Of a stretch of 64,000 bases of DNA, positions 52,533 to 62,294 are shown in pieces. How positions within the stretch are numbered: position 1 is the first letter of the stretch; each line of letters begins with the position of its first letter. The notes beneath the pieces were generated by a model. It saw only the letters and a list, made by a program, of their open reading frames with translations. It was not told the DNA's origin and made no database searches. Made by a program: the position numbers and the translations under genes. The stretch covers positions 1-64,000 of the forward strand of contig CABIYO010000002.1 of the NCBI GenBank assembly GCA_902362975.1, read 5' to 3'. This stretch comes from Caryophanales bacterium (lineage in GTDB: Bacteria; Bacillota; Bacilli; Exiguobacteriales; Exiguobacteriaceae).

Positions 52533-52982
52533 TCATAACATTCCGAGTAGTCGATCGATAATTTGCTTCGCTTTCTCTTCGTCGCGTGCAATCATTAAAA
52601 TCGTATCATCCCCACACACCGTCCCAATCAATTCATCCCATGAAAGATGATCAATCAAGACGCCGATTGCATCAGCATTTCCCGGGAGCACTTTCATGAC
52701 GACCAAATTTTGTGCAGAATCGACCGAAACGAAGCTGTCACTAAGGATTCGCTTCATTTTCCCGTATGGATTAAAGCGTTGATCAGCAGGCAGACTATAC
52801 TTATATCGTCCATCGTTCAACGGGACTTTGACCAGATGTAACTCTTTAATATCCCGAGACACGGTTGCCTGTGTGACCGGATACCCCGAGCGACGTAGCT
52901 CATCCACCAACTCATCTTGCGTCTCGATTTCTCGATTCGTCACGATGTCTCGAATTTTAATCAATCGCTGTCCTTTGTTCAT
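52533..52982 (-). CDS. argR: Arginine repressor ArgR/AhrC
   Basis: 149 residues. N-terminal winged helix ([27 protein letters not shown], then [18 protein letters not shown]) and C-terminal oligomerisation/arginine-binding domain ([22 protein letters not shown], and [16 protein letters not shown]). Controls arginine biosynthesis and catabolism. Start 52982 follows GAGGTG. Thirteen bases upstream of recN, as in B. subtilis ahrC-recN. Confidence 0.94.
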   Translation of the reverse strand: MNKGQRLIKIRDIVTNREIETQDELVDELRRSGYPVTQATVSRDIKELHLVKVPLNDGRYKYSLPADQRFNPYGKMKRILSDSFVSVDSAQNLVVMKVLPGNADAIGVLIDHLSWDELIGTVCGDDTILMIARDEEKAKQIIDRLLGML

Positions 52983-53101
52983 AAGCGCTGACACCTCATT
53001 TTTCGTTTCACATACACATTATCATTCTAAAGTATTGTCGAAAAAAGGTCTAGCATTCCAGGTGGGATTTCCACCATTCCCCATCTAGTAGACGAGTATA
53101 G

Positions 53102-53132
53102 GAAAAAGCTACAGACAACGAGGTCTGTAGCT
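53102..53132 (-). terminator. Terminator of the tlyA transcript
   Basis: AGCTACAGAC (53108-53117) pairs with GTCTGTAGCT (53123-53132), T's on the minus strand. It splits tlyA from argR-recN-spo0A. Confidence 0.8.
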
Positions 53133-53137
53133 TCATT

Positions 53138-53953
53138 TTATCCCTTCAGTTTGGCATGGGCCGCATTTACGACCTCTTCGACTTGTAGCGATGGCGAGAC
53201 ACCACCTACTCCCGTATATCGAGCGAAGAGAAGAAACTCGATATTCCCATCCCCTCCAGTGATTGGAGAGTAATCCAGCGCTTCGACAAAGAAGCCTTCC
53301 GATGCGAAGTATCGGACCATATCGCTCGCGACTCGTTCATGGACGTTACGGTCCCGAACAATTCCTTTTTTCCCGACATCGGCCTTCCCTGCTTCAAATT
53401 GAGGTTTGACGAGCGCCATGACGACACCGTCTTGCTTCAAGATTTGTTTCAGCGGCGGCACCATCAGACGAAGCGAGATAAAGGATACGTCAATCGTTGC
53501 GAAATCTGGTTGAATCGGGAACTGATCGGGGGTCGCGTGGCGGAAGTTCATCCGCTCCATGACGACGACGCGATCATCGCTCCGTAGTTTCCAGGCAAGT
53601 TGATTATAGCCGACATCGACCGCGTACATTTGAGTCGCGCCGTTTTGAAGCGCACAGTCCGTGAACCCACCCGTCGATGAGCCGATGTCGATTCCGACTC
53701 GTCCAAAGACATCGAGCGGGAACACGTCGAGCGCTTTCTCGAGTTTCAAACCGCCACGTCCAACATAAGGAAGAACTTGACCCTTCACTTCGAGAGGGAT
53801 ATCATCAAACACTTTGTCGCCCGCCTTGTCTAAACGTTCCGTCCCACTATAGACGAGACCGGCCATGACCGACCGTTTCGCCTTTTCTCGTGTTTCAGCA
53901 AGTCCGCGTTCGACGAGCAATACATCTAATCTAGTTTTCTTTCTTTTTTCCAT
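53138..53953 (-). CDS. tlyA: TlyA-family rRNA 2'-O-methyltransferase (YqxC)
   Basis: 271 residues. S4 RNA-binding domain (about 6-65, RLDVLLVERGLAETREKAKRSV) and FtsJ-like methyltransferase (about 85-265: VGIDIGSSTGGFTDCAL for SAM, PQFEAGKADVGKKG). TlyA methylates rRNA and in some species acts as a hemolysin-like factor. GAGGGATT before ATG; close to dxs (dxs stop about six bases upstream), so co-transcribed. Confidence 0.9.
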   Translation of the reverse strand: MEKRKKTRLDVLLVERGLAETREKAKRSVMAGLVYSGTERLDKAGDKVFDDIPLEVKGQVLPYVGRGGLKLEKALDVFPLDVFGRVGIDIGSSTGGFTDCALQNGATQMYAVDVGYNQLAWKLRSDDRVVVMERMNFRHATPDQFPIQPDFATIDVSFISLRLMVPPLKQILKQDGVVMALVKPQFEAGKADVGKKGIVRDRNVHERVASDMVRYFASEGFFVEALDYSPITGGDGNIEFLLFARYTGVGGVSPSLQVEEVVNAAHAKLKG

Positions 53954-53959
53954 AATCCC

Positions 53960-55852
53960 TCACACATTCTGTCGATTTGTCTCCATGACGAATCGTTCAA
54001 TCGATTCCGCCATTTGGGCTGGTCGAAGTCCAATCTCTTCTAGGAGCTGGTTGACACCGCCATGCTCGATATAACGATCCGGAATACCGAGACGTTGAAT
54101 CCGCGGGAACGCTCCGGCTTCATTCGCGTGCTCGAGCACGCTACTTCCAAAGCCACCGGCGAGAGCAGCCTCTTCTAATGTGACGAGCGGAATCCCCTCT
54201 GCGTAAAGTGAAGTCAGCATCGCATCGTCGAGCGGCTTGATGGTTCGACAGTTGATGACGCGCACACTGAGCCTACCTTCTAATAGTGCTCGGACTTCGA
54301 GGGCGTCTTGCACTTGAGGACCGAACGTCAAGATGGCAACATCCGTCCCTTCTGCCTCAACTTCCCAATCATCTAGTGAAATTTCTTGAAGCGTCTCACT
54401 CATCGGCACACCGATTCCTTCACCGCGCGGGAAGCGAATCGCAATCGGTCCACCATCGTAACGAAGCGCAGAATAGACGAGTTGTTGTAATTCTTCTTCA
54501 TCTTTCGCCATCAAGATTCGAATGTTTGGCACGTGACGCATGAAGGCGATATCGAACACACCTTGGTGCGTCTCTCCATCCGCTCCGACAAGTCCAGATC
54601 GGTCAATTGTGAACACGACGTTCAAGTTTTGACGACAAATATCATGGACCAGTTGATCGTACGCGCGTTGGAAAAACGTCGAGTAAATCGAGACGACCGG
54701 TTTCAATCCTTGTGTCGCCTGACCACCAGCGAGGGTGACCGCATGTTGCTCGGCAATTCCGACATCAAACATACGCTCTGGAAATTTTTTCGTAAAGCAA
54801 TCGAGTTTCGAACCGACACTCATCGCTGGTGTGATGAGCGTCACCCGTTCGTCTGACTCCGCTACTTTCGTAATCGTCTCTGCGACGACTTTCGAATAGC
54901 TCGGCCCTTTCGGTTTCCCTTTGATGACTTCACCGGATTCAATCTTATAAGGTCCAAGACCGTGCCACGTTCCGACACCGTCCAATTCAGCCGGGCGATA
55001 TCCTTTTCCTTTTTTCGTGATGACGTGGACGAGAACCGGACCATCGATTTTCTTCGCGTACTCGAGCGTTTCGAGCAAATCTTTCAAATCATGACCATCT
55101 GTCGGACCAAAATAAGTGAAGCCAAGTTCTTCAAAGAACGTTCCCGGGATAAGAGCAGATTTTAAGATGTCCTTCATCCGTTCCCCGCTCCGTTCAAGTG
55201 AACTCCCGACGAGCGGGATGTGTTTGATGAGCGACTCCATTTCTTCACGAGCATGTTTCAGCTTGCGCGATGCCCGAATACGACCAAGCATATTATGCAT
55301 CGCTCCAACGTTCGGCGCAATTGACATCTCGTTATCATTTAAAATGACAATCACGTTCTGTTTCTCGGCACCAATGTGATTGAGGGCTTCGAGTGCCATT
55401 CCCCCAGTCAATGCTCCGTCGCCGATGATCGCGATGGCACGATCGTTCGCGCGCCCTTTCAATTCGTTTGCAATCGCAATCCCCATAGCTGCCGAGAGGG
55501 AAGTCGAACTGTGACCTGTTTCCCACACATCATGCTCGCTCTCACAACGTTTCGGGAAACCACATAACCCATTGTATTGTCGGAGAGTATCAAACTGGTT
55601 CGTACGTCCTGTCAAAATTTTATGAACGTATGCTTGATGACCGACGTCCCATACGAGTTGGTCTTTCGGACTGTCAAATACACGGTGCAAGGCAAGCGTC
55701 AACTCTACAACTCCCAAGTTCGGCGCCAAATGCCCTCCCGTCACAGCCAATTTTTCAATCAAGAATCGTCTAATGTCTGAACCGAGCGATTCGAGCTCTG
55801 ATACAGACATCCGTTTCAGGAACGACGGGTCTTGAATGGATGTCAAGTCCAT
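53960..55852 (-). CDS. dxs: 1-deoxy-D-xylulose-5-phosphate synthase
   Basis: 630 residues. First enzyme of the MEP isoprenoid pathway, condensing pyruvate with glyceraldehyde 3-phosphate. TPP motif [18 protein letters not shown] (about 150), [17 protein letters not shown]-type core, second domain TPAMSVGS ... [19 protein letters not shown], and RFPRGEGIG. Start 55852 since AAAGGA lies eight bases before; the ATG at 55861 is too close to a site. A terminator lies between it and ispA, so it may have its own promoter. Confidence 0.94.
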   Translation of the reverse strand: MDLTSIQDPSFLKRMSVSELESLGSDIRRFLIEKLAVTGGHLAPNLGVVELTLALHRVFDSPKDQLVWDVGHQAYVHKILTGRTNQFDTLRQYNGLCGFPKRCESEHDVWETGHSSTSLSAAMGIAIANELKGRANDRAIAIIGDGALTGGMALEALNHIGAEKQNVIVILNDNEMSIAPNVGAMHNMLGRIRASRKLKHAREEMESLIKHIPLVGSSLERSGERMKDILKSALIPGTFFEELGFTYFGPTDGHDLKDLLETLEYAKKIDGPVLVHVITKKGKGYRPAELDGVGTWHGLGPYKIESGEVIKGKPKGPSYSKVVAETITKVAESDERVTLITPAMSVGSKLDCFTKKFPERMFDVGIAEQHAVTLAGGQATQGLKPVVSIYSTFFQRAYDQLVHDICRQNLNVVFTIDRSGLVGADGETHQGVFDIAFMRHVPNIRILMAKDEEELQQLVYSALRYDGGPIAIRFPRGEGIGVPMSETLQEISLDDWEVEAEGTDVAILTFGPQVQDALEVRALLEGRLSVRVINCRTIKPLDDAMLTSLYAEGIPLVTLEEAALAGGFGSSVLEHANEAGAFPRIQRLGIPDRYIEHGGVNQLLEEIGLRPAQMAESIERFVMETNRQNV

Positions 55853-55943
55853 AATGACCATCCTTTCTCCTCACATTTAACTGATTCGTACCTTACATTT
55901 TACAAGAATGTGACGGCATATGCCACACATTCCCCAAAACAAA

Positions 55944-55971
55944 GGTGACACGATGTGCTCATCGTGTCACC
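55944..55971 (-). terminator. Terminator between ispA and dxs
   Basis: GGTGACACGATG (55944-55955) pairs perfectly with CATCGTGTCACC (55960-55971); the T run (CTTTGTTTTGG) on the minus strand is broken by Gs. Confidence 0.65.
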
Positions 55972-55975
55972 GAGG

Positions 55976-56854
55976 TCAATGATTTCGTTTCACTACAAAT
56001 GATAGCATCTCAAGAAGCAGCGGCGCTGGAACGGAAAGTGATTCGATTGCAACTTGTGCCGCTTCCACTTCTTGGTCAAGAGCTTGCTTCGCTCCCTCTA
56101 AGCCGAGAAGCTTCGGATAAGTCGTCTTGTCATTGAACTCATCTGAGCCGACACGTTTTCCGATTGTTTCTTCATCACCGACGACATCGAGAATATCGTC
56201 TTGAATCTGAAAAGCGATGCCGAGATGATGTCCGAACTGTTTTAGGTGCATGCGGTCTTCCACGGAAACGCCTGCCAAAATCGCACCGGCTTCAAGTGCA
56301 TAGACTAGTAGCGCACCTGTCTTCCGTTCATGAATGGATTGAAGCTCTTCAAGTGTGACGTCATTTCGTTTTTCAGCCAGCATATCATCCAACTGCCCAC
56401 CGACCATGCCTGAGCTACCGGCTGCCATCCCGAAAATACGAATGATCTCGACGATATCTAGTGCAGTGAGTGGCATCTGTGTGAGAATACGGAATGCATC
56501 CGTCAACAAAGCGTCCCCTGCTAAAATAGCGGTCGCCTCATCAAACTGACGATGGTTAGTCGGACGCCCACGACGAAGGTCGTCATCATCCATGGCCGGC
56601 AAATCATCATGGATGAGTGAGTATGTATGTACCATCTCTAAACTCGCCGCCACTTCTCGTCCACGCTCGAGTGGCATGCCATACGTTTCAAGGACGGCAT
56701 AGACGAGAGCCGGACGAATGCGTTTCCCGCCAGCCTCTAAAGAATACGCCATTGCGTCTCGTAGACGTTTCGGCATCTCACTTGAATCAATGAGTTCCTG
56801 CATCGCCTGTTCGACGACCCGTTTCCACTTGTTCAAGTCATCGGTGCGGTTCAT
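55976..56854 (-). CDS. ispA: Farnesyl/geranyl diphosphate synthase (polyprenyl synthetase)
   Basis: 292 residues. First Asp-rich motif IHDDLPAMDDDDLRRGRPT, second in QIQDDILDVVGDEE, and GGKRIRPAL with substrate-binding Lys-Arg. Makes C15 or C10 prenyl diphosphates; the ATG overlaps the xseB stop. AAAGGAGG before it. Confidence 0.93.
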   Translation of the reverse strand: MNRTDDLNKWKRVVEQAMQELIDSSEMPKRLRDAMAYSLEAGGKRIRPALVYAVLETYGMPLERGREVAASLEMVHTYSLIHDDLPAMDDDDLRRGRPTNHRQFDEATAILAGDALLTDAFRILTQMPLTALDIVEIIRIFGMAAGSSGMVGGQLDDMLAEKRNDVTLEELQSIHERKTGALLVYALEAGAILAGVSVEDRMHLKQFGHHLGIAFQIQDDILDVVGDEETIGKRVGSDEFNDKTTYPKLLGLEGAKQALDQEVEAAQVAIESLSVPAPLLLEMLSFVVKRNH

Positions 56855-57075
56855 GCGGATCCTCCTTTTTCACGAAGCGTCCCATCAAGCTCTAAAATTT
56901 CATCCATTTTCTTCTCGGCGGCAGAGAGTTTTGTCTGGCACAATGCAGACAAGCGGACACCTTCCTCATAAAGGGTCATCGCTTCCTCTAATGGGACATC
57001 ACCGCTCTCGAGTTGCGCGACGATCTGTTCAAGGCGCTCAAGTGCCGCCTCAAATGTCTGTTCTTTCTTCGTCAC
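56851..57075 (-). CDS. xseB: Exodeoxyribonuclease VII small subunit
   Basis: 74 residues, the helical XseB pattern (FEAALERLEQIVAQLESGDVPLEEAMTLYEEGV). GTG 57075 is chosen over TTG 57081 as GAGAGG is seven bases before it. Overlaps the end of xseA and the start of ispA, so all are coupled. Partner of XseA in degrading single-stranded DNA. Confidence 0.9.
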   Translation of the reverse strand: MTKKEQTFEAALERLEQIVAQLESGDVPLEEAMTLYEEGVRLSALCQTKLSAAEKKMDEILELDGTLREKGGSA

Positions 57076-58396
57076 CGACAATCCTCTCCTTCACCTCAGC
57101 GATCGCATGACCATCCCGAAAACGAATCGAGATATCACCATCACGTAATTGTTTCACGTTTTGCACATAGGTCCCATCTTGTTCGACGAACGTATATCCA
57201 CGTGACAAGACGGCGAGCGGGCTGACTGCATGCAACCGTCCAACCTGTTGTGCAAATTGTAGCGTTGCTTGTTCTAATGGTCTCGTTCGACGGAGTCGCT
57301 CGACCATATGGTTGACTTCTTCTCCTTGCTTGGACAACGTTTTTGAAAATCGCTTTACATCTAGCTGCTGTGACAACTGACGGAGCTGATGAGTGGCTTG
57401 GGTCAGATGTCGCCTCATCCCTTGCTCGAGACGGATTTCTGACTGGGCGAATCGTTCCCGCTTTTGAGAAATCGTGTACCTCGGCGATTTTAATCCATAG
57501 CTATTGATCATCCGTTCCACGCGGCTCCGTGAATCATCCAACTGACTTCTGACAGCTTTGTGTAGATGGTTGTCTAAACGTTCTACATCTTTTCGCTGCG
57601 CATCAATCATCGCGGTAGCGAGTTCAGCCGCCGCTGTCGGAGTCGCAGCTCGAACATCGGCGACGAAATCAGAAAGCGTAAAGTCCGTCTCGTGACCGAC
57701 TGCAGAAATGATGGGAATCGTGGATGCATAGATTGCCTCCACGACAACATCTTCATTAAATGCCCAAAGCTCTTCGATGGAACCGCCACCGCGACCGACA
57801 ATGAGTACATCACAATCGGTGCGTTCGTTCATCCAGCGAATAGCCGACGCGACTTGTGAAGCCGCCATTTCGCCCTGTACAGCTACAGGTGCGAACGTGA
57901 TGGCCACATGTGGCGCACGACGACGAAGTGTGGTCGCGATATCGTGTAGCGCCGCACCTTTTGGAGACGTCACGATTCCAACGCGCTCTGGAAACGTCGG
58001 GAGTGGGTGCTTCCGCTCCTCGTCGAACCATCCCATCTCCTCTAATTCACGCTTTCTCGCCTCATATCGCTCAAACAATAGACCGATTCCGTCTTGTCGC
58101 ATCAATTCGACATATAGTTGGACATCTCCCGTCGCTTCATACATCGTCACCTTCGAGACGGCGATGACTTTCATTCCATCTTTCGGTTCGAATTGAAGTT
58201 GTTTGGCATTGCGAGAAAACATGACGGATTTCATCCGTGACGCGTCATCTTTCAACGTGAAATAACAATGACCGGATGAATAACGTTTGAAGTTTGAGAT
58301 TTCACCGATGACCGCGACTTGTCGAAGCAATACATCATCATCAAGTTGTCGCTTCACATATCGAACAACTTCAGAAACCGGAAGTGGATTAGCCAC
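57050..58396 (-). CDS. xseA: Exodeoxyribonuclease VII large subunit
   Basis: 448 residues. N-terminal OB-fold (about 1-100, RQVAVIGEISNFKRYSSGHCYFTLKD), catalytic domain with VGIVTSPKGAALHDI and LIVGRGGGSIEELWAFNEDVV, SAVGHETDFTLSDFVADVRAATPTAAAEL, then a coiled-coil tail. Start GTG 58396 overlaps the folD stop by eight bases and follows GAGG; a TTG at 58405 is too near the site. Confidence 0.93.
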   Translation of the reverse strand: MANPLPVSEVVRYVKRQLDDDVLLRQVAVIGEISNFKRYSSGHCYFTLKDDASRMKSVMFSRNAKQLQFEPKDGMKVIAVSKVTMYEATGDVQLYVELMRQDGIGLLFERYEARKRELEEMGWFDEERKHPLPTFPERVGIVTSPKGAALHDIATTLRRRAPHVAITFAPVAVQGEMAASQVASAIRWMNERTDCDVLIVGRGGGSIEELWAFNEDVVVEAIYASTIPIISAVGHETDFTLSDFVADVRAATPTAAAELATAMIDAQRKDVERLDNHLHKAVRSQLDDSRSRVERMINSYGLKSPRYTISQKRERFAQSEIRLEQGMRRHLTQATHQLRQLSQQLDVKRFSKTLSKQGEEVNHMVERLRRTRPLEQATLQFAQQVGRLHAVSPLAVLSRGYTFVEQDGTYVQNVKQLRDGDISIRFRDGHAIAEVKERIVGDEERTDI

Positions 58397-59225
58397 GTGA
58401 TGCAACCTCGACCGTATTATGCATGAGCATCGTGATGGTCATCGGACCGACACCACCCGGAACAGGGGTGATGGCACTCGCCTTCTCCTTAACAGCTTCA
58501 TAGTCCACGTCACCGACTAGACGACCTTCGACCCGATTGACTCCGACATCGATGACAAGCGCGCCCGGTTTGACCATGTCTGCTGTGACTAGACCAGCAC
58601 GACCGACCGCAACAATCAAAATATCCGCTTGTCGCGTCATCTCACCGAGGTCAGCTGTTTTCGAATGACAATACGTGACCGTTGCTGATTCATTCAAGAA
58701 CAACATGCCTACCGGTTTACCGACGATTTGACTACGACCGACGACGACAACGTGCTTTCCGGCGATCTCGGTTTGTGTTTTTGCGAGATGTAAGATACCG
58801 TGCGGCGTGCATGGAAGTAGCGTATCGAGACCGAGCATCATCTTCCCGACATTCTCAGGATGAAAGCCATCGACGTCCTTTTCAGGGGAGATACGCATGA
58901 TGACTCGTGATTCGTCGATGTGTTTCGGCAAAGGAAGTTGCACAAGAATCCCATGAACTTCCTCATCCGCATTCATCAAATCAATCAAGTCGAGCAATCC
59001 CTTCTCGCTAATCGTCTCATCAAAACGGAGGACTTGTGAATCGATTCCGATTTCTTCTGCCGCCCGTTCCTTCCCGCGTACATAGCTATGACTTGCTGGG
59101 TCATCCCCAATCAACACTACTTTTAGTTTCGGTACGATGCCACGTGCGCGAAGTTCCGCCACCCGCTCTTTTAACGTTTCTCGATATGATGCTGCCACTT
59201 GTTTCCCGTCGATCACTACTGCCAT
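58389..59225 (-). CDS. folD: Bifunctional methylenetetrahydrofolate dehydrogenase/cyclohydrolase
   Basis: 278 residues. Conserved YVRGKERAAEEIGI with catalytic Lys, ILVQLPLPKHI, DVDGFHPENVG, CTPHGILHL, and GRSQIVGKPVGMLFLN in the NADP-binding domain. Interconverts one-carbon folates. Start 59225 lies nine bases after GGGGG; ATG 59234 touches that site. Confidence 0.93.
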   Translation of the reverse strand: MAVVIDGKQVAASYRETLKERVAELRARGIVPKLKVVLIGDDPASHSYVRGKERAAEEIGIDSQVLRFDETISEKGLLDLIDLMNADEEVHGILVQLPLPKHIDESRVIMRISPEKDVDGFHPENVGKMMLGLDTLLPCTPHGILHLAKTQTEIAGKHVVVVGRSQIVGKPVGMLFLNESATVTYCHSKTADLGEMTRQADILIVAVGRAGLVTADMVKPGALVIDVGVNRVEGRLVGDVDYEAVKEKASAITPVPGGVGPMTITMLMHNTVEVASRG

Positions 59226-59287
59226 CTCTCTCATCCCCCGTTGTCTTTAGGTTTTTCTGTAGTTGGTCTGGTGTCTTATCTCTATTT

Positions 59288-59674
59288 TTAGTCTTCTTTA
59301 ATGATATTTCCGAGTACGCCATTCACGAGTTTACCGGCCTCTTCGTCTCCGAACGATTTCGCGAGTTCGACCGCCTCGTTAATAGTGACGTTCTCTGGAA
59401 TCGTCTCGACGTATAACAATTCGAACGTTGCCATTCGAAGAATCGTACGCTCGACGTTTCCGAGGCGATCCAAGCGCCAGTTTTTCAAGTTTTCAACTAG
59501 TAATGCGTCGATATCGTCAATATGTTCTAGCGTCCCTGTGACGAGTTGTTCGTAAAACGGATCAGACTCTTCTCCATCCAATGCGAACTCGATTGCTTCG
59601 TCCACCTCTAATTTAGATACTTCGATTTGAAAAAGCGTTTGAATCGCTTTCTCTCGTGCTTCATGACGTTTCAT
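59288..59674 (-). CDS. nusB: Transcription antitermination factor NusB
   Basis: 128 residues, all helical: RHEAREKAIQTLFQIE, then LDRLGNVERTILRMATFEL and PENVTINEAVELAKSFG are canonical. Binds boxA RNA with NusE to help transcription of rRNA. AAAGGAG before the ATG. First of the nusB-folD-xseAB-ispA run; in Bacillus yqhY lies just upstream but no such gene is seen here. Confidence 0.92.
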   Translation of the reverse strand: MKRHEAREKAIQTLFQIEVSKLEVDEAIEFALDGEESDPFYEQLVTGTLEHIDDIDALLVENLKNWRLDRLGNVERTILRMATFELLYVETIPENVTINEAVELAKSFGDEEAGKLVNGVLGNIIKED

Positions 59675-59741
59675 TCAGTTACTCTCCTTTTACATGCTTT
59701 CATTGTGATAGTTTAGCATAAAGCACTCATAAATTCAGTAC

Positions 59742-59784
59742 AAAAAACCAGGAAACCGAAATAATGTTCGGGCTTCCTGGTTCC
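59742..59784 (-). terminator. Terminator of accB-accC
   Basis: AACCAGGAA (59747-59755) pairs with TTCCTGGTT (59774-59782) with an inner CCGAA/TTCGG stem; six T's on the minus strand. Confidence 0.8.
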
Positions 59785-59786
59785 TG

Positions 59787-61130
59787 TTATTTTGCCAATG
59801 ACATTTCTTTTTCAACGAATTTCGTATCGAACGTTCCGATACGGAACTGCTCATGTGCCATGACTTGTTGGTGGAATGGAATCGTCGTTTTAATCCCCGA
59901 AACCGTAAACTCATCTAAAGCACGCAACATTTTCAGAATGGCCTCTTCACGCGTTGGCGCATGTACAATCAATTTCGCAACCATCGAGTCATAGAACGGC
60001 GGGATCATTGCACCCGCATAGAGTCCACTATCAACACGGACACCCATGCCTCCTGGAACGATATATTGATCAATTTTCCCAGCCATCGGACGGAAGTCCA
60101 TAAATGGGTCCTCCGCATTGATTCGACATTCGATGGAATGTCCCGAGAACGTAATGTCCTCTTGTGAGATGGCGAGTGGATGTCCGAGTGCCACTTCGAG
60201 CTGTGCTTGAACGAGATCGAACCCTGTGATCATCTCGGTGACGGGATGCTCGACTTGAATCCGGGTATTCATCTCCATGAAGTAGAACTCGTTTGATTCC
60301 GGAACGTAAATGAACTCGATGGTCCCTGCTCCCGAGTACTGAATGGCTTTTGCCGCTTTGACGGCCGCATCCCCCATCAATTGACGTGTCGTTTCATCAA
60401 TGGCAGGTGATGGCGCCTCTTCGACTAGTTTCTGCATCCGTCGTTGGATCGTACAATCACGTTCACCTAAGTGAATAACATTGCCGAATTGATCAGCGAG
60501 AACCTGTACTTCGACGTGACGGAACGATTCGATGAACTTCTCAAGATACACGTCACCATTCCCAAACGCCTGCTTCGCTTCTTTACGTGTCGCGACCAAC
60601 CCTGAAACGAGTTCATCCTCGTCTCGAGCGACGCGAATGCCACGTCCTCCACCACCGGCTGTCGCCTTGATGATGACCGGATAGCCCATCTCACGTGCGA
60701 GTTCCATTGCTTCTTCGTCGGTGACGACCCCACTTGAACCCGGAACGACAGGTACACCTGACTCGATCATCGTTCGTTTGGCCTCATCCTTGATTCCCAT
60801 TTTGCGAATCGCATAGCTGCTCGGTCCGACAAATTGAATTCCACACGCCTCGCACATCTCAGCGAACTCGGCATTTTCAGCCAAAAAGCCGTAACCGGGA
60901 TGTACCATCGTCGCATCCACGGCGCAGGCGACTGATAAAATATTTGGGATATTCAAATAGGAGTCCTTCGATGGATTCGGACCGATACAATAAGCCTCGT
61001 CAGCCAAATGAACATGTAACGCTTCACGATCTGCCTCAGAAAAGACAGCGACCGTCGGAATATTCAATTCTTTTGCTGCACGTATGATTCGAACCGCGAT
61101 TTCTCCGCGGTTAGCAATTAATAATTTCAT
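59787..61130 (-). CDS. accC: Biotin carboxylase subunit of acetyl-CoA carboxylase
   Basis: 447 residues. [16 protein letters not shown] at the N-terminus, [22 protein letters not shown]-grasp loop [34 protein letters not shown] with metal-binding Glu residues and Arg, and CRINAEDP. Carboxylates biotin on AccB. GAGGTCG precedes the ATG; eight bases from accB. Confidence 0.94.
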   Translation of the reverse strand: MKLLIANRGEIAVRIIRAAKELNIPTVAVFSEADREALHVHLADEAYCIGPNPSKDSYLNIPNILSVACAVDATMVHPGYGFLAENAEFAEMCEACGIQFVGPSSYAIRKMGIKDEAKRTMIESGVPVVPGSSGVVTDEEAMELAREMGYPVIIKATAGGGGRGIRVARDEDELVSGLVATRKEAKQAFGNGDVYLEKFIESFRHVEVQVLADQFGNVIHLGERDCTIQRRMQKLVEEAPSPAIDETTRQLMGDAAVKAAKAIQYSGAGTIEFIYVPESNEFYFMEMNTRIQVEHPVTEMITGFDLVQAQLEVALGHPLAISQEDITFSGHSIECRINAEDPFMDFRPMAGKIDQYIVPGGMGVRVDSGLYAGAMIPPFYDSMVAKLIVHAPTREEAILKMLRALDEFTVSGIKTTIPFHQQVMAHEQFRIGTFDTKFVEKEMSLAK

Positions 61131-61137
61131 AACGACC

Positions 61138-61581
61138 TCACTTCACGCTGAAGAGCGGTTGACCGAATTCGACGAGATCGCCATCGGCGACTAACACCTC
61201 TACGATTTCGCCACTGATTTCCGCCTCGACATCGTTAAACAGTTTCATCGCCTCTAGAATACAAACGATTTGTCCTGACTCGACACGATCGCCGACGTTC
61301 ACGAACGCTTCTTTATCTGGGGCCGGACGTGAATAGAACGTTCCAACCATCGGCGAGGTGATAGTACGATAGGATGCCTTTTCATGTGTCGGTTCTTCTG
61401 TTTGTTCATTTACTTGAGGCGCAGGCGGTGCGAATGCTTGTGTCTGCATGATTGGCGCACTCACTGTTGGTTGCGCTTCTTTCTTTAATGACAGTTTGAA
61501 ATCAGATGTTTCAAGCTCCATTTCATGGACCGATGATTGGTCCAATAATTGAATAAGCTCTTTAATTTGATCGATTTGCAT
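61138..61581 (-). CDS. accB: Biotin carboxyl carrier protein of acetyl-CoA carboxylase
   Basis: 147 residues. N-terminal helix ([14 protein letters not shown]), a Pro/Ala/Gln linker (about 45-75), then the biotinyl domain (about 78-147) with [14 protein letters not shown] thumb and [12 protein letters not shown] carrying the biotinylated Lys. Start 61581 is eight bases after GGGGG; the long frame upstream to 61689 covers the promoter. Starts the accBC operon. Confidence 0.94.
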   Translation of the reverse strand: MQIDQIKELIQLLDQSSVHEMELETSDFKLSLKKEAQPTVSAPIMQTQAFAPPAPQVNEQTEEPTHEKASYRTITSPMVGTFYSRPAPDKEAFVNVGDRVESGQIVCILEAMKLFNDVEAEISGEIVEVLVADGDLVEFGQPLFSVK

Positions 61582-61596
61582 CTTTCTTACCCCCTG

Positions 61597-61614
61597 TTTA
61601 TACCTGGTACTAAT
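61597..61614. promoter_or_regulatory. FapR operator upstream of accB
   Basis: TTTATACCTGGTACTAAT fits the FapR site (TTAGTACCNNNTACTAA-type dyad; minus-strand ATTAGTACCAGGTATAAA). It lies just downstream of the likely transcription start, between promoter and ribosome site. FapR is released by malonyl-CoA, the product of this enzyme. Confidence 0.75.
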
Positions 61615-61623
61615 CTCTCCTTC

Positions 61624-61652
61624 ACTATAACTGGTCAGACCAATGAATGCAA
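61624..61652 (-). promoter_or_regulatory. Promoter of accBC
   Basis: On the minus strand TTGCAT (61647-61652), 17 bases, TATAGT (61624-61629). Confidence 0.6.
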
Positions 61653-61656
61653 CGAG

Positions 61657-61692
61657 AAAAAAAGAGCACCCATTCATTCGAATGAGCACTCG
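61657..61692 (-). terminator. Terminator of the aroQ-pepQ-efp transcript
   Basis: GAGCACCCATTC (61664-61675) pairs with GAATGAGCACTC (61680-61691) allowing G-T pairs; seven A's on the plus strand (T's on the minus) flank it. Confidence 0.7.
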
Positions 61693-61698
61693 TAAGGA

Positions 61699-62265
61699 TT
61701 AACCGTTATAACGACCCATGAACTCTCCAGTACGTGTATCGACTATCACTTTTTCACCTGGTTCGATGAAAAGTGGCACTTGAATGACGTGTCCTGTTTC
61801 CACTGTGGCGTTTTTCTTCACGTTCGAGGCCGTGTCACCTTTTACGCCTGGATCTGCTTCGACAATCGTCAAGACAACGCTCGTTGGAAGCTCGATTCCA
61901 AGAATCTCCCCTTCGTAGTCCGCAATGCTGACTTCCATGTTCTCAAGCAAATATGGAAGTGCTGATTTGACTTGAGCACTTGTCAATTCAAGTTGCTCGT
62001 ATGATTCATTGTCCATGAAGACATATGTGTCGCCCATTGGATAGAGATATTGCATGCGTTTACGCTCGATGTGTGCACGTTCGATTTTCTCTCCGCCACG
62101 GAACGTCGTTTCTTGGATTGCCCCGTTACGCAAGTTACGCATTTTCGTACGAACGAATGCTGCGCCTTTACCCGGTTTTACGTGTTGAAACTCGATGACT
62201 TGCCAAATCGAACCGTCAGACGTTTTAACCGTCAATCCTGTTTTTAAATCGTTAACTGATACCAT
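61699..62265 (-). CDS. efp: Elongation factor P
   Basis: 188 residues, three beta domains. [17 protein letters not shown] at the N-terminus, then the modification loop [18 protein letters not shown] with Lys at about 32. [19 protein letters not shown] in the last domain is a strict EF-P motif. Relieves ribosome stalling at polyproline. AGGAGG before the ATG. Co-transcribed with pepQ and aroQ. Confidence 0.95.
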   Translation of the reverse strand: MVSVNDLKTGLTVKTSDGSIWQVIEFQHVKPGKGAAFVRTKMRNLRNGAIQETTFRGGEKIERAHIERKRMQYLYPMGDTYVFMDNESYEQLELTSAQVKSALPYLLENMEVSIADYEGEILGIELPTSVVLTIVEADPGVKGDTASNVKKNATVETGHVIQVPLFIEPGEKVIVDTRTGEFMGRYNG

Positions 62266-62294
62266 GTTGACTTCCTCCTAAATTCAGATGAGAC

